A stretch of 64,000 nt of DNA from Dyella amyloliquefaciens. GTDB lineage: Bacteria > Pseudomonadota > Gammaproteobacteria > Xanthomonadales > Rhodanobacteraceae. The first letter of the stretch is position 1, and each line of letters starts with the position of its first letter. Location: contig NZ_SAYT01000007.1 of assembly GCF_004296575.1 (NCBI RefSeq), positions 496,001 to 560,000 on the forward strand, written 5' to 3'. Below are positions 15,872-24,599 of the stretch, in pieces. The notes beneath the pieces were generated by a model that saw only the letters and a list, made by a program, of their open reading frames with translations, ran no database searches and was not told the DNA's origin. Position numbers and translations under genes: made by a program.

Positions 15872-16603
15872 ATGGCGATGCAGGAACGAATCCGCGAAGA
15901 CGCCGCTGGAGCGATTCTGTTCGACGCTGCGGTGTCGCCACAAGTCGATGCCGACTGGTTCGATCCCGAGGCATGGCAGGCGCGTGGTGCCCTGCGCCGG
16001 CAACAAGGCGGCCGGGGTGGCGTGGCCATCATCGATACGCCCGCCGGCGAATGCGTGCTGCGGCATTATCGCCGCGGCGGCATGGTGGCGAAGCTGATGG
16101 GCGATCGCTACCTGTGGAAGGGCGCCGACCGGACGCGCTGCTTTGCCGAATTCCGATTGCTCGGACGGATTGCTTCGCTGGGCCTCCCGGGGCCGCAGGC
16201 CGTCGCCTGCCGGTATCGCCGCGAAGGGCTCTTCTACACTGCCGATCTGATCACCCGCCGCATCGCCGACACCCGGACGCTGGCCGAGTGCCTGGCGGAC
16301 AGAGTGCTGGATGGCGAGATGGCCGAGCTGGTAGGCGCCCTCGTTGCCCGTTTTCATCGCGCCGGCATCTGGCACGCCGACCTCAACGCGCACAATGTGC
16401 TGGTGGCGGCAGAGCAGCTGTACCTGATCGATTTCGATCGCGGCTGCCAGCGTGAACCGGCCGAAGCCTGGCAGCAGGGCAATCTCCAGCGCCTGCGCCG
16501 CTCGCTGGTGAAGCTCGGCGCTGCCGCTCAGGGCGAAGCCGCCTTCGAAGAACAGCTGTGGAAACCCCTCATCTACCGTTACGAGCGTACCCTTCGCGCA
16601 TGA
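15872..16603 (+). CDS. kdkA: 3-deoxy-D-manno-octulosonic acid (Kdo) kinase
   Basis: 243 aa. An eukaryotic-like kinase fold: WHADLNAHNVLV is the catalytic loop (D170, N175) and YLIDFDRG holds the metal-binding D187, the form seen in KdkA and WaaP. VLRHYRRGGMVAKLMGDRYLW is the typical N-terminal lobe. KdkA phosphorylates Kdo in the LPS core of organisms with a single Kdo, such as Haemophilus and Xanthomonas. Pairing with a GT9 heptosyltransferase supports an inner-core role. Start could also be ATG 15878. It overlaps the next gene by 4 nt (ATGA). Confidence 0.9.
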   Translation: MAMQERIREDAAGAILFDAAVSPQVDADWFDPEAWQARGALRRQQGGRGGVAIIDTPAGECVLRHYRRGGMVAKLMGDRYLWKGADRTRCFAEFRLLGRIASLGLPGPQAVACRYRREGLFYTADLITRRIADTRTLAECLADRVLDGEMAELVGALVARFHRAGIWHADLNAHNVLVAAEQLYLIDFDRGCQREPAEAWQQGNLQRLRRSLVKLGAAAQGEAAFEEQLWKPLIYRYERTLRA

Positions 16604-17358
16604 ACTGGAACCTGCATTTCCTAGGCGTCGGCGCCGCTCACGCCGTGGAGCTGGGCTCGTCGGCCGTGGTGCTCGAACGCGATGGCGCACCAGTGCTGCT
16701 GATCGACTGCGGTCCCGATACGCTGGACCGTTACCTCGCCGCCTATGGCGAGCCGCCGCGCGCGCTCTACATCACGCACACGCACATGGATCACGTGGGC
16801 GGCATGGAGCGGCTGTTCTTCCGCCTGTGGTTCGACGAGCAATGGCGTGGTCGCACGCGCGTGTTCATCCATGCGGGCCTGATGACCTGGCTGCAGGGGC
16901 GGATAGCCGACTACCCGAACGTGCTGGCCGAGGGTGGCGTGAACTTCTGGGAAGCCTTCCACCTGGTGCCTTGCACGCGCGGCTTCTGGCTGGACGGCCA
17001 GTGGTTCGACGTATTTGGTACGCGGCACCACATGGCGGGCACGTCATATGGCGTGGCGCTGGCTGGCAGCTTCGCCTACACAGGCGACACGCGGCCGATT
17101 TCCGAGGTGCTGGCGCGGGTGGCGGATGCCGGCGAGGTGATCGCCCACGATTGCGGGCTGGTCGGCAATCCTTCGCATACCGGCATCGATGACATCGAGC
17201 GCGAATATCCCGATTCGCTGCGCCAACGCCTGCGCCTTTATCACTACGGCAGCGAGGCGGACGGCGCTGCGCTGCAGGCGCGCGGTTACACGATTGCGCG
17301 TGCGGGGGATCGCATTGCGCTGCCGGCACCAGCGCCGCTGCGGCCGGATGCGGGATGA
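16600..17358 (+). CDS. MBL-fold metallo-hydrolase of unknown substrate
   Basis: 252 aa, starting within the kdkA stop (ATGA). The metal site HTHMDHVGG (H60, H62, D64, H65) is complete. Further blocks are FGTRHHMAGTSYGVALAG, FAYTGDTRP and VIAHDCGL, which resemble the RNase Z/PhnP-type branch of the superfamily. GSSAVVLERDGAPVLLIDCG is the N-terminal strand pair. No signal peptide, so cytoplasmic. Translational coupling to kdkA suggests a link to core LPS metabolism, but the substrate cannot be named. Confidence 0.82.
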   Translation: MNWNLHFLGVGAAHAVELGSSAVVLERDGAPVLLIDCGPDTLDRYLAAYGEPPRALYITHTHMDHVGGMERLFFRLWFDEQWRGRTRVFIHAGLMTWLQGRIADYPNVLAEGGVNFWEAFHLVPCTRGFWLDGQWFDVFGTRHHMAGTSYGVALAGSFAYTGDTRPISEVLARVADAGEVIAHDCGLVGNPSHTGIDDIEREYPDSLRQRLRLYHYGSEADGAALQARGYTIARAGDRIALPAPAPLRPDAG

Positions 17359-17373
17359 CCGTCGGACTCCCGG

Positions 17374-17898
17374 ATGCGAGCGAATGCGATGTACTCGAAT
17401 CATGTGCTGAAGCTGCTTCACTACCGCGCCTGGGCCGATCGTCTGACCTTTGATGCCGTGGCGGCATTGCCGGAAGGCGCCGCGACGGCGCCCCGGCTCA
17501 CCATCTTCGGCAACATGCTGCGCACGCTCAGCCACACTTGGGTAGTCGACGACATCTTCAAGGCACACCTGACCGGGCGCGAGCATGGCTACACCAGTCG
17601 CAACACGCCCGAGCCGTTGCCGTTCGACGAGCTGTGGCCACGCCAGCAGGCGATGAATGCCTGGTATCTCGAATATGCAGAAGGTCTGACGCCCGAACGG
17701 GCGGCCGAGATGGTGGATTTCCAGTTCATCGGCGGCGGGGAAGGGTGCATGAGCCGCGAGGACATCATCCTGCACGTGGTCAACCATGCCACGTACCACC
17801 GAGGTTTCGTGGCCGACATGTTCTACCAGGTGCCGGCGAGGCCGCCGGCGACGGACTTGCCCGTCTTCCTGCGCGATGTGCCGCAGCCGGCGCGCTGA
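17374..17898 (+). CDS. DinB-family (four-helix bundle) protein
   Basis: 174 aa (169 if ATG 17389 is used). HYRAWADRLTFDAVAALPEG is the opening helix. H54 (in TLSHTWVVDD) with H138 and H142 (in ILHVVNHATYHRGFV) give the three-histidine metal site of the DinB/YfiT family. Members are metal-dependent thiol transferases or stress proteins; substrate unknown. It starts 15 nt after the MBL gene, so it is probably the last gene of the kdkA operon. Confidence 0.83.
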   Translation: MRANAMYSNHVLKLLHYRAWADRLTFDAVAALPEGAATAPRLTIFGNMLRTLSHTWVVDDIFKAHLTGREHGYTSRNTPEPLPFDELWPRQQAMNAWYLEYAEGLTPERAAEMVDFQFIGGGEGCMSREDIILHVVNHATYHRGFVADMFYQVPARPPATDLPVFLRDVPQPAR

Positions 17899-17915
17899 GA
17901 TCCGGCGGTACTATC

Positions 17916-17944
17916 TTGTACGAACGGCGCCGTGCCGGTATCCT
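17916..17944 (+). promoter_or_regulatory. Sigma-70 promoter for tRNA-Ser and probably ffs
   Basis: TTGTAC at 17916-17921 and TATCCT at 17939-17944, spacer 17 nt. A start near 17951 would leave a 44-nt leader to the tRNA. No terminator separates tRNA-Ser from ffs, so both may share it. Confidence 0.55.
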
Positions 17945-17994
17945 TTCGCCTCTTTGCCGGGCCCGAGTGCCCTGCAGGCAGGTTTCACCATTGC

Positions 17995-18087
17995 GGAGAG
18001 GTGTCCGAGTGGTTGAAGGAGCACGCCTGGAAAGTGTGTATACGGCTTATCCCCGTATCGCGGGTTCGAATCCCGCCCTCTCCGCCA
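17995..18087 (+). tRNA. tRNA-Ser(GGA)
   Basis: 93 nt with encoded CCA. Acceptor GGAGAGG pairs with CCTCTCC; D arm GTGTCCGAGTGGTTGAAGGA; anticodon GGA in GCCTGGAAAGTG; long class II variable arm; T arm GGGTTCGAATCCC. All parts fit bacterial serine tRNA. It precedes ffs and dnaX, an arrangement also known in Pseudomonas and Xanthomonas. Confidence 0.97.
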
Positions 18088-18140
18088 GTGAGTGAAGCCC
18101 GCCGTCAGCAAAGCTGACGTACAAAGAACGTCTCTATGGT

Positions 18141-18246
<106 letters not shown>

Positions 18247-18358
18247 CGCCTTTTCGGAACCAGGCCGCCGATGCTTATCCCGGCGGTTGGTCGTCGGATC
18301 GTACTGACTTGCTGTCGGCGACTTGGCACAATCGGCATTCGCCCCAAGGTATCCCGGC

Positions 18359-20029
18359 ATGTCCTATCAGGTACTCGCTCGCAAGTGGCGCCCCCGCAAG
18401 TTCGCCGAACTCGTCGGCCAGGAACATGTGGTGCGCGCGCTCACCAACGCGCTCGACACCGGGCGCATGCACCACGCCTATCTGTTCACCGGTACGCGCG
18501 GCGTAGGCAAGACCACCATCGCGCGCATTTTCGCCAAGTCGCTGAACTGCGAGCGCGGCGAATCGGCTGATCCCTGCGGCGAGTGCGCGGTCTGCACCGC
18601 GGTCGACGCCGGTCGCTTCGTGGACCTGCTCGAGATCGACGCGGCCAGCAACACCGGCGTGGACGATGTGCGCGAGGTGATCGAGAACGCCCAGTACGCG
18701 CCCGCCCGCGGCCGCTTCAAGGTGTACCTGGTCGACGAGGTGCACATGCTCTCCAAGCCGGCCTTCAACGCGTTGCTGAAGACGCTGGAAGAGCCGCCGC
18801 CGCACGTGAAGTTCCTGCTCGCCACCACCGACCCGCAGAAGCTGCCGGTGACGGTGTTGTCGCGCTGCCTGAAGTTCAATCTCAAGCGGCTGCTGCCCGA
18901 GCAGATCTCGGGCCAGATGCGCCACATCCTGGGCGCCGAAAACATTCCCTACGAGGATGCGGCGATCGCCGAACTGGCACGCGGCGCCGACGGTTCGCTG
19001 CGCGACGGCCTGTCGTTGCTGGACCAGGCCATCGCCTACGGCGGCGGCTCGCTGCGCGTGGATGACGTGCGCGCGATGCTCGGCAGCGTGGCGCGTGGCC
19101 AGGTGATGGGCGTGCTGCAGGCGCTGGCGGACGGCAACGGCGAAACGCTGATGACCGAATGCACGCGCATTGCCTCGTTCTCGCCGGATTTCGGCGGCGT
19201 GCTGGACGACCTCGCCAGCGTGCTGCATCGCATCCAGCTGATCCAGTTGGTGCCGGGCTATCGCCCTGACGACGAGGGCGACGACAGTGCGCTCGCGGCG
19301 CTGGCGCAGCAGTTCGCGCCCGAAGACGTACAGCTCTATTACCAGATCGCCACCACGGGTCGGCGCGACTTGTCGCTGGCGCCGGACGCGCGCACGGGCT
19401 TCGAAATGGCACTGCTGCGCATGCTGGCGTTCCGTCCCGGCGACAGCAGCGGTGCACCGGTCGAGCGCCCCGCGGCAAGCGCTGCGCCGCGCGCCGCCGC
19501 TCCGATGCCGCCACGCGCCGCTGCGCCTGTGGCGAACGAACGGATGCATGTGGCGAGCGTGACGGAGGCTCCGCGTGCCGCCCCGGCGCCCGTGGCTCCG
19601 GCCCCGGTCGCCGCACGCGAACCGGTGGCTCGCGATGCGAATGGCCTGCCGCACTGGGAAAGCCTGATCGAGCAAGCGAATCTGCGTGGCCCCCTGGGGC
19701 AGCTGGCGCAGAACGCTGCCCTGCGCGGACGCGAAGGGCAGACCCTGATCCTGGCCCTGCAGCCGGCGCACATGCATCTGGCTGTGGAACCCATGATGGG
19801 CCAGATGGAAGATCGCATCAGCCAGGCGCTGGGCGAGCGCATCAAGCTGCGCTTCACCGAGGAGCGTACCGCCGTTTCGGAGACACCCGCGGCGCGCGCC
19901 GCCAACGCCCGTGAGGCGGCCCAGTCGGCCGCGGAACAGGCCATCGACGAGGATCCGCTGGTGCAGTCCCTCAAGCGCGAATTCGGCGCGCGCGTGGTGC
20001 CCCAGTCGATCAAGCCCTTTGAGAACTGA
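18359..20029 (+). CDS. dnaX: DNA polymerase III subunits gamma/tau
   Basis: 556 aa from ATG 18359, giving the classic MSYQVLARKWRP start; a 12-codon upstream extension is unlikely. Walker A GTRGVGKTT at 45-53, zinc-site cysteines C64, C73, C76 and C79, VDEVHMLSKPAFNALLKTLE, and the SRC sensor in TVLSRCLKFNL. After the third clamp-loader domain comes an Ala/Pro-rich linker (about 375-425) and a tau-specific C-terminal domain (LPHWESLIEQANLRGPLGQL). I see no A-rich slippery site at the linker, so a short gamma form by E. coli-type frameshifting is not evident. Confidence 0.96.
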   Translation: MSYQVLARKWRPRKFAELVGQEHVVRALTNALDTGRMHHAYLFTGTRGVGKTTIARIFAKSLNCERGESADPCGECAVCTAVDAGRFVDLLEIDAASNTGVDDVREVIENAQYAPARGRFKVYLVDEVHMLSKPAFNALLKTLEEPPPHVKFLLATTDPQKLPVTVLSRCLKFNLKRLLPEQISGQMRHILGAENIPYEDAAIAELARGADGSLRDGLSLLDQAIAYGGGSLRVDDVRAMLGSVARGQVMGVLQALADGNGETLMTECTRIASFSPDFGGVLDDLASVLHRIQLIQLVPGYRPDDEGDDSALAALAQQFAPEDVQLYYQIATTGRRDLSLAPDARTGFEMALLRMLAFRPGDSSGAPVERPAASAAPRAAAPMPPRAAAPVANERMHVASVTEAPRAAPAPVAPAPVAAREPVARDANGLPHWESLIEQANLRGPLGQLAQNAALRGREGQTLILALQPAHMHLAVEPMMGQMEDRISQALGERIKLRFTEERTAVSETPAARAANAREAAQSAAEQAIDEDPLVQSLKREFGARVVPQSIKPFEN

Positions 20030-20050
20030 AAGAGATAGCGGAGTAACGCC

Positions 20051-20374
20051 ATGAGAGGACAGATCGGTCAGCTGATGCAGCAGGCCCAGCGCATGCAGGA
20101 CGAGATGAAGCGTGCGCAGGAAGAGATCGCCAAGCTCGAAGTGACCGGCAGCGCCGGCGGCGGTCTGGTATCCGTGCTGATGACTGGCGCGCACGAAGTG
20201 CGCCGCGTGCAGATCGACCGCAAGCTGTTTGCGGACGACCCGGAAATGGCCGAAGACCTGGTGGCGGCGGCGGTCAACGACGCCGTGAACAAGGTCGCCG
20301 AAGTCAGCAAGAACAAGCTCGGCGGCGTCACCTCCGGCATGAACCTGCCGCCTGGCTTCAAGATGCCGTTCTAA
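20051..20374 (+). CDS. ebfC: YbaB/EbfC nucleoid-associated protein
   Basis: 107 aa, standard size. N-terminal helix [20 protein letters not shown], central [20 protein letters not shown] and C-terminal [28 protein letters not shown]. It binds DNA as a dimer with pincer-like helices. The dnaX-ebfC-recR order is conserved in most proteobacteria. Followed by the second GTAG palindrome. Confidence 0.95.
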   Translation: MRGQIGQLMQQAQRMQDEMKRAQEEIAKLEVTGSAGGGLVSVLMTGAHEVRRVQIDRKLFADDPEMAEDLVAAAVNDAVNKVAEVSKNKLGGVTSGMNLPPGFKMPF

Positions 20375-20383
20375 GACAGTGCC

Positions 20384-20502
20384 TGTAGGAGCGCACCCAG
20401 TGCGCGACCGCAGAATCTGGGTGTGCGATACCTGAATCCATGCGGATGCCTGCATCGACGTCGTCCGGCGCAGGTTGATCGCGCACTGGGTGCGCTCCTA
20501 CA
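20384..20502. repeat. GTAG-type REP palindrome, copy 2
   Basis: Arms 20384-20407 and 20479-20502 are perfectly inverted over 24 bp and match the arms of the copy at 14682. The 71-nt interior is different and longer than in copy 1. It fills nearly the whole 143-nt gap between ebfC and recR. Confidence 0.85.
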
Positions 20503-20517
20503 ACCAGTCCCTGATCC

Positions 20518-21111
20518 ATGAGCAAACTCCTTACCGACCTCATCGAAGCCCTGCGTTGCCTCCCCGGTGTGGGCGGCAAGAGCGCCCAGCGGATGGCCTT
20601 CCATCTGCTGGAGCGTGATCGCGAGCGTGGCCTGCGCCTGGCGCAGGTGCTGGATCAGGCCATGCGCGATATCGGCAACTGCTCGCGCTGCCGCAACTTC
20701 AGCGAGACGCCGGTGTGCGCGCTTTGCTCCAGCAGCAGCCGCGACCGTCAGGTGTTGTGCGTGGTCGAGTCGCCGACAGAACTTGCGGCGATCGAACAGG
20801 CTACCGGCTATCGCGGCCAGTACTTCGTGCTGCTGGGTCGACTGTCACCGCTGGACGGCCTGGGACCCAGGGAGCTGGGCCTGGATCTGCTGGCCGACCG
20901 GCTGGGCGAAGGCGAGATCGAAGAGATGATCATCGCCACCAATCCCACCGTGGAAGGCGAGGCCACTGCGCACTACCTCGCCCAGCTCGCACGCGCCGCG
21001 GAAGTGCGACCCACGCGCCTGGCGCATGGTGTGCCGCTGGGTGGCGAACTGGAATACGTGGATCGCGGCACCCTGGCTCATGCCTTCGGCAGCCGGCAGG
21101 CGCTGGACTGA
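20518..21111 (+). CDS. recR: Recombination mediator RecR
   Basis: 197 aa, full length. N-terminal helix-hairpin-helix [20 protein letters not shown], Cys4 zinc finger C55, C58, C67 and C70 ([16 protein letters not shown]), and the Toprim domain [15 protein letters not shown]...[15 protein letters not shown]. It loads RecA on SSB-coated gaps with RecF and RecO. A REP palindrome lies just upstream, so its coupling with dnaX-ebfC may be reduced. Confidence 0.96.
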   Translation: MSKLLTDLIEALRCLPGVGGKSAQRMAFHLLERDRERGLRLAQVLDQAMRDIGNCSRCRNFSETPVCALCSSSSRDRQVLCVVESPTELAAIEQATGYRGQYFVLLGRLSPLDGLGPRELGLDLLADRLGEGEIEEMIIATNPTVEGEATAHYLAQLARAAEVRPTRLAHGVPLGGELEYVDRGTLAHAFGSRQALD

Positions 21112-21117
21112 GCATCG

Positions 21118-21522
21118 ATGGCACCGCAGATTGCCCGCGAAATTCCCGGCAACGATGAATACCGCGCGCTGCGCGTGGCGGCAGGCCTCAGCGCGATGAG
21201 CGAAGAGGGGGCCGCCACCGGTTTGCCAGCCAGCTGGTGCGCCGTGTGCGTGCGCGACGGCGGCGAACTGATCGGCATGGGTCGCGTGGTCGGCGACGGT
21301 GGGCTGTTCCTGTGGGTCGTCGATATCGCGGTGACGCCGGCAAGGCAGGGCCAGGGCTGGGGCCGGCGCATCATGCAGGCGTTGATGGATGAAGTGCATG
21401 CGCGGGCGCCCAGGCGCACCATGGTCGGCCTGATCGCCGACGGCACCGCACACGAGCTCTACGAAAAGTTCGGCTTCAAGCTGGTGGCGCCCGGTGCGCA
21501 CGGCATGTTGCTGCGTCTTTGA
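21118..21522 (+). CDS. GNAT-family N-acetyltransferase
   Basis: 134 aa, the size of a minimal GNAT domain. LFLWVVDIAVTPARQGQGWGRRIMQALMDEV contains the acetyl-CoA pyrophosphate loop (Q/RxxGxG/A form QGQGWG). GRVVGDGGLFLWVVDIAV is the preceding beta hairpin and YEKFGFKLVAPGAHGMLL the C-terminal strand. Substrate unknown. It starts 6 nt after recR and is probably co-transcribed. Confidence 0.85.
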   Translation: MAPQIAREIPGNDEYRALRVAAGLSAMSEEGAATGLPASWCAVCVRDGGELIGMGRVVGDGGLFLWVVDIAVTPARQGQGWGRRIMQALMDEVHARAPRRTMVGLIADGTAHELYEKFGFKLVAPGAHGMLLRL

Positions 21523-21539
21523 ACGAAAGGAGTCCCGAC

Positions 21540-21884
21540 ATGGGCGATACCATCTTCGGCAAGATCATCCGTCGTGAAATCCCCGCAGACATCGTCTACG
21601 AAGACGACGACGTGCTGGCCTTCCGCGACCTCAATGGGCAGGCCCCCGTGCACGTGCTGTTCGTGCCGAAACGAGCCATCGCCACGCTGGATGCCGCCGT
21701 GGCCACCGATGCGGAGCTGCTGGGCCGGCTGCTGCTTGCCACGGCGGCCTATGCGCGCCGCGAGGGCTTGGCGGAGCAGGGCTATCGCACCGTGATCAAC
21801 TGCAACGAGCACGGTGGCCAGACGGTGTTCCATCTGCACGTTCACCTGCTCGCCGGTCGCCAGATGCATTGGCCGCCGGGCTGA
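21540..21884 (+). CDS. HIT-domain nucleotide-binding protein (HinT-like)
   Basis: 114 aa from ATG 21540, chosen because GAAAGGAG lies 8-14 nt upstream and MGDTIFGKIIRREIPADIVY is the standard family start. The histidine triad is FHLHVHLLAG (H98, H100, H102), with NEHGGQTVF before it. HinT enzymes hydrolyse purine nucleoside phosphoramidates. Ends before a bidirectional terminator. Confidence 0.94.
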   Translation: MGDTIFGKIIRREIPADIVYEDDDVLAFRDLNGQAPVHVLFVPKRAIATLDAAVATDAELLGRLLLATAAYARREGLAEQGYRTVINCNEHGGQTVFHLHVHLLAGRQMHWPPG

Positions 21885-21939
21885 CACAGCGCTCTTGGAG
21901 GTCGGTGCGCGGGAGCTGCACCTGTCCTTGCCGAAAAAG

Positions 21940-21966
21940 AAAACGCCGGCGCGAGGCCGGCGTTTT
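21940..21966. terminator. Bidirectional intrinsic terminator
   Basis: AAAACGCCGGC, short loop, GCCGGCGTTTT (21940-21966). It serves the HIT gene on plus and, just beyond its stop at 21975, the Slp-like gene on minus. Confidence 0.85.
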
Positions 21967-21974
21967 CATGTGCA

Positions 21975-22574
21975 TCACGGGTGCGGCATGGGGCGAGGTG
22001 CCGGCCGCACGATCACGCGCGTGGGGTAGTAACCACCCCAGTAGCCATAGCCACCCCAGCCATACGGTCCCCACGGACCCCAGTACGGGCCCCAGAACGG
22101 GTCGTACCAGCCAGGACCGTAGTTCATCATCACGCGCTCGGGCCACAGGTAGACCACGCTCGCTTCCACGCGAGGATAGGCGTAGTTGTACTCGCCTACC
22201 TTCTCCTGCATGGTGCCGTGCAAGACGCCGGTGACAGTGATGTCGCGATCGCGCGTGAACACTTCCGGATCGTAGAAGCCCGCGCGGCAGGCAACGAAAC
22301 GGCCCTGCGTGTCGCTGTTGCTGCTGCTGGCCATCTTCGGCCGCGCCTGGTCGTCCAGCGGACGCTGCAGGATGAAGAAGCAGGTTTCATTGGGACCCGG
22401 CCGGGTTTCGATGATCTGGCCACCCCAGCGCACCTGCACTTCACCGCCACCGCCCTGCTGAGCGCCGACGGAAGTGATATCGGTGAACGTGCCTTGCAGC
22501 GGTTGCGGCACCGTTGCGCAGGCGGCCAGCGTGCCGATGGCGGTCGCGAGAATCAACGGCTTGTACATGGACAT
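21975..22574 (-). CDS. Slp-family outer membrane lipoprotein with an aromatic/Gly/Pro-rich tail
   Basis: 199 aa. A lipoprotein signal peptide ends in the lipobox LAAC (C19); the next residue is Ala, compatible with outer-membrane sorting. The body (PLQGTFTDITSVGAQ, VRWGGQIIETRPGPNETCFF, GRFVACRAGFYDPEVFTRDR, VTVTGVLHGTMQEKVGEY-like) matches Slp, a carbon-starvation or stationary-phase lipoprotein. The last 45 residues are rich in Trp, Tyr, Gly and Pro in short PYWGPWG-type units, unlike the E. coli protein. The Slp domain call is fairly firm; the tail's role is unknown. Confidence 0.84.
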   Translation of the reverse strand: MSMYKPLILATAIGTLAACATVPQPLQGTFTDITSVGAQQGGGGEVQVRWGGQIIETRPGPNETCFFILQRPLDDQARPKMASSSNSDTQGRFVACRAGFYDPEVFTRDRDITVTGVLHGTMQEKVGEYNYAYPRVEASVVYLWPERVMMNYGPGWYDPFWGPYWGPWGPYGWGGYGYWGGYYPTRVIVRPAPRPMPHP

Positions 22575-22622
22575 GACGCTTTCTCCATCGTGTAGCGGGC
22601 GCGGCGCACCCGCGGTTCAATA

Positions 22623-24599
22623 TCATTTGACCATGCGACGCGGTCGAAAGTCCCGTGCGGCCTGTCGAAAGTTCTTCAGCAGCTCCGCTGGCGGTTCGTC
22701 GTAGGCGTAACGCAATTCCAGATACGTCCTCATCAAGACCTCCAATTCGGCGCGGTGGGTGGGGAGGGCCCGTGTCGCGCGAATGAAGAAGTGCTGCGGT
22801 CCTTCACTGTGACGGCGGACCACGCCCAACGCGGCCAGTCGTCGTTCCAGCAACTGCATCGACGTGCGCACCGGATCATTGGCGGGGCGTTTCCACATCG
22901 CCCACAAAAGCCCCAGTGCCGCGAACAACGAACCGCCGACGGCCAGCAGCAACCCCAACATGCCCGGGTCGGTGTCATGCAGGCCGAACGGCGTCAGCAA
23001 TCCATGCTGTCGCAGTGTGTCAAAGCCGATAACGCCTTGGTTCCACCAGCGGTTGACGACATCCCATTGATTGCGCATGCCCAGCCACCATTGGCCAGGC
23101 GACCATCCTGCGCTTTCTTGCGCAGCCGCCGCGGCGGCGCCGAGGTCGACGCGTTCGGGGCGTACCGCGGCGGTGGGATCCACGCGTTGCCAGCCCTCGC
23201 CAGGCAGCCAGACTTCGCTCCATGCGTGGGCATCGGACTGTCGGACCAGGAGGTAACTGCCTAGTTCATTCCAGTAGCCACCCTGGTAACCGGTGACTAC
23301 CCGTGCAGGAATCCCGGCTGCACGCATGAGCACGGTGAAGGCTGACGAATAGTGTTCGCAAAAACCTTCGTGGGTGGAGAACAGGAAATCATCCACGGCA
23401 TCCCTGCCCAATGGAGCGGGCGCGAGCGTGTAGCTGAACCCGCCGTCGTGGAACAGCTTCAGTGCCGTCTGGACGATGGCTTTGTCGTTGTTGCCGAACT
23501 CGGTGCGCCAGCGTTGGGCCAATGCCAGCGTGCGGGGATTGAATCCCGCAGGAAGCCGCAGTCCGCGGCGACGTTCCCGTTCGTCGAGTTGTGGCTCCAG
23601 TCGATAGGAAGAGGCCGAGCGAAGGCTGTAGGTGAGCGTGGCATTGACCGGGCTGGCGGAAAGCACCTCGTGATCGGAGCTCAGGCGTGCCTGGTCGGGT
23701 GCTTCGACAGGTACGTCCAGCGCCGGCAGGATGCGCTGCCCGGTCGCCTCCAGGCTGACCGTATAGCTCGTCAGGACGCTGCCGTGCTCTACCTCGCCGG
23801 GTGCACCACCCGTGCCCAGGTGGCTCCAGCGGCGCCCGTCGTAATTCCACATGACATAGGCGCGGAAGTAACGCTGCGAGGGCGGAGGCAGCACGCCATC
23901 GAACGTCACCCGCATGGCGGGGCGATCGTCGACGAGCAACTCGGTGAAATCACCCGGCGACATGTCTTCGCTGAGGCCGGTGCGTGTCTGCCCGGTGTTT
24001 GGGGCGCCCCACAGCGGGGTGCTCAGGCGGGGCACAAACAGGAAAGCCAGCAAGGCCAGCGGCAGCGAGGCACCCAGCAGGCCGAGCGCCGGCAGCAATT
24101 CGCGAGGCAGGGGCGTTGCCGCGTGTGCGGGTTCCAGTGCGCGCAAGGTGGCCAGCGCAGGCAACAGGCCAAGCGCCACCAGTACGGTGGCCACCATGCC
24201 CTGGTCGAAAAGCAGGGCACTCATCAGCGCGAAGCAGGAGAACGCTGCACCCACGCGAGCATCGCGGGTCGTTTCAGTTTCCAGCAGTTTCAGTACGAGC
24301 AGGCCGACGGCCAGCGCCGCGCCGGGCTCGCGCCCGAACAGGTTGCCGTAGTGAAAAATCACGGCGCCTGACAACAAGGCGACCAGCGGTATCTTCAGGG
24401 CGATCGGTGCACGACCGCCGTAGCGGCGACGCTGCCACCAGCGCGCTGCCAGGGTCGCGGCCAGCGCCAGGCTCAGCCATGCCGGCATGTGGGGCGCATG
24501 CACCGCGAGCACCACGGCGACGGTGAGGCAGAGCAGGTCGAAGGGACGGACGTCCAACGGTTCGCGATGACGGTGGCGAAACCATGCGAAGCAGATCAT
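22623..24599 (-). CDS. tgpA: TgpA-like membrane transglutaminase/protease (DUF3488-transglutaminase)
   Basis: 658 aa from ATG 24599, whose ATG overlaps the stop of the DUF58 gene (ATGA); a 9-codon longer start is less likely. About five or six N-terminal membrane spans (to about 190), a periplasmic transglutaminase-like domain with C414 (GFCEHYSSAF), H458 (DAHAWSEVW) and D474 (RVDPTAAV), then another span near 560 and a DUF4129-like tail. P. aeruginosa TgpA is an essential inner-membrane protein of this architecture. The triad is intact. It is the last gene of a MoxR-DUF58-TgpA operon. Confidence 0.9.
   Translation of the reverse strand: MICFAWFRHRHREPLDVRPFDLLCLTVAVVLAVHAPHMPAWLSLALAATLAARWWQRRRYGGRAPIALKIPLVALLSGAVIFHYGNLFGREPGAALAVGLLVLKLLETETTRDARVGAAFSCFALMSALLFDQGMVATVLVALGLLPALATLRALEPAHAATPLPRELLPALGLLGASLPLALLAFLFVPRLSTPLWGAPNTGQTRTGLSEDMSPGDFTELLVDDRPAMRVTFDGVLPPPSQRYFRAYVMWNYDGRRWSHLGTGGAPGEVEHGSVLTSYTVSLEATGQRILPALDVPVEAPDQARLSSDHEVLSASPVNATLTYSLRSASSYRLEPQLDERERRRGLRLPAGFNPRTLALAQRWRTEFGNNDKAIVQTALKLFHDGGFSYTLAPAPLGRDAVDDFLFSTHEGFCEHYSSAFTVLMRAAGIPARVVTGYQGGYWNELGSYLLVRQSDAHAWSEVWLPGEGWQRVDPTAAVRPERVDLGAAAAAAQESAGWSPGQWWLGMRNQWDVVNRWWNQGVIGFDTLRQHGLLTPFGLHDTDPGMLGLLLAVGGSLFAALGLLWAMWKRPANDPVRTSMQLLERRLAALGVVRRHSEGPQHFFIRATRALPTHRAELEVLMRTYLELRYAYDEPPAELLKNFRQAARDFRPRRMVK

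Noticed and set aside
15821-16690. Long N-terminal extension of the GT9 gene
   Set aside because: The extension is antisense to kdkA; the family N terminus (ICLLRTSAIGD) begins eight codons after ATG 15820.
18359-20029. Programmed frameshift in dnaX producing a gamma subunit
   Set aside because: No A-rich slippery heptamer or following stem is visible around the end of domain III, so E. coli-type frameshifting is not supported.
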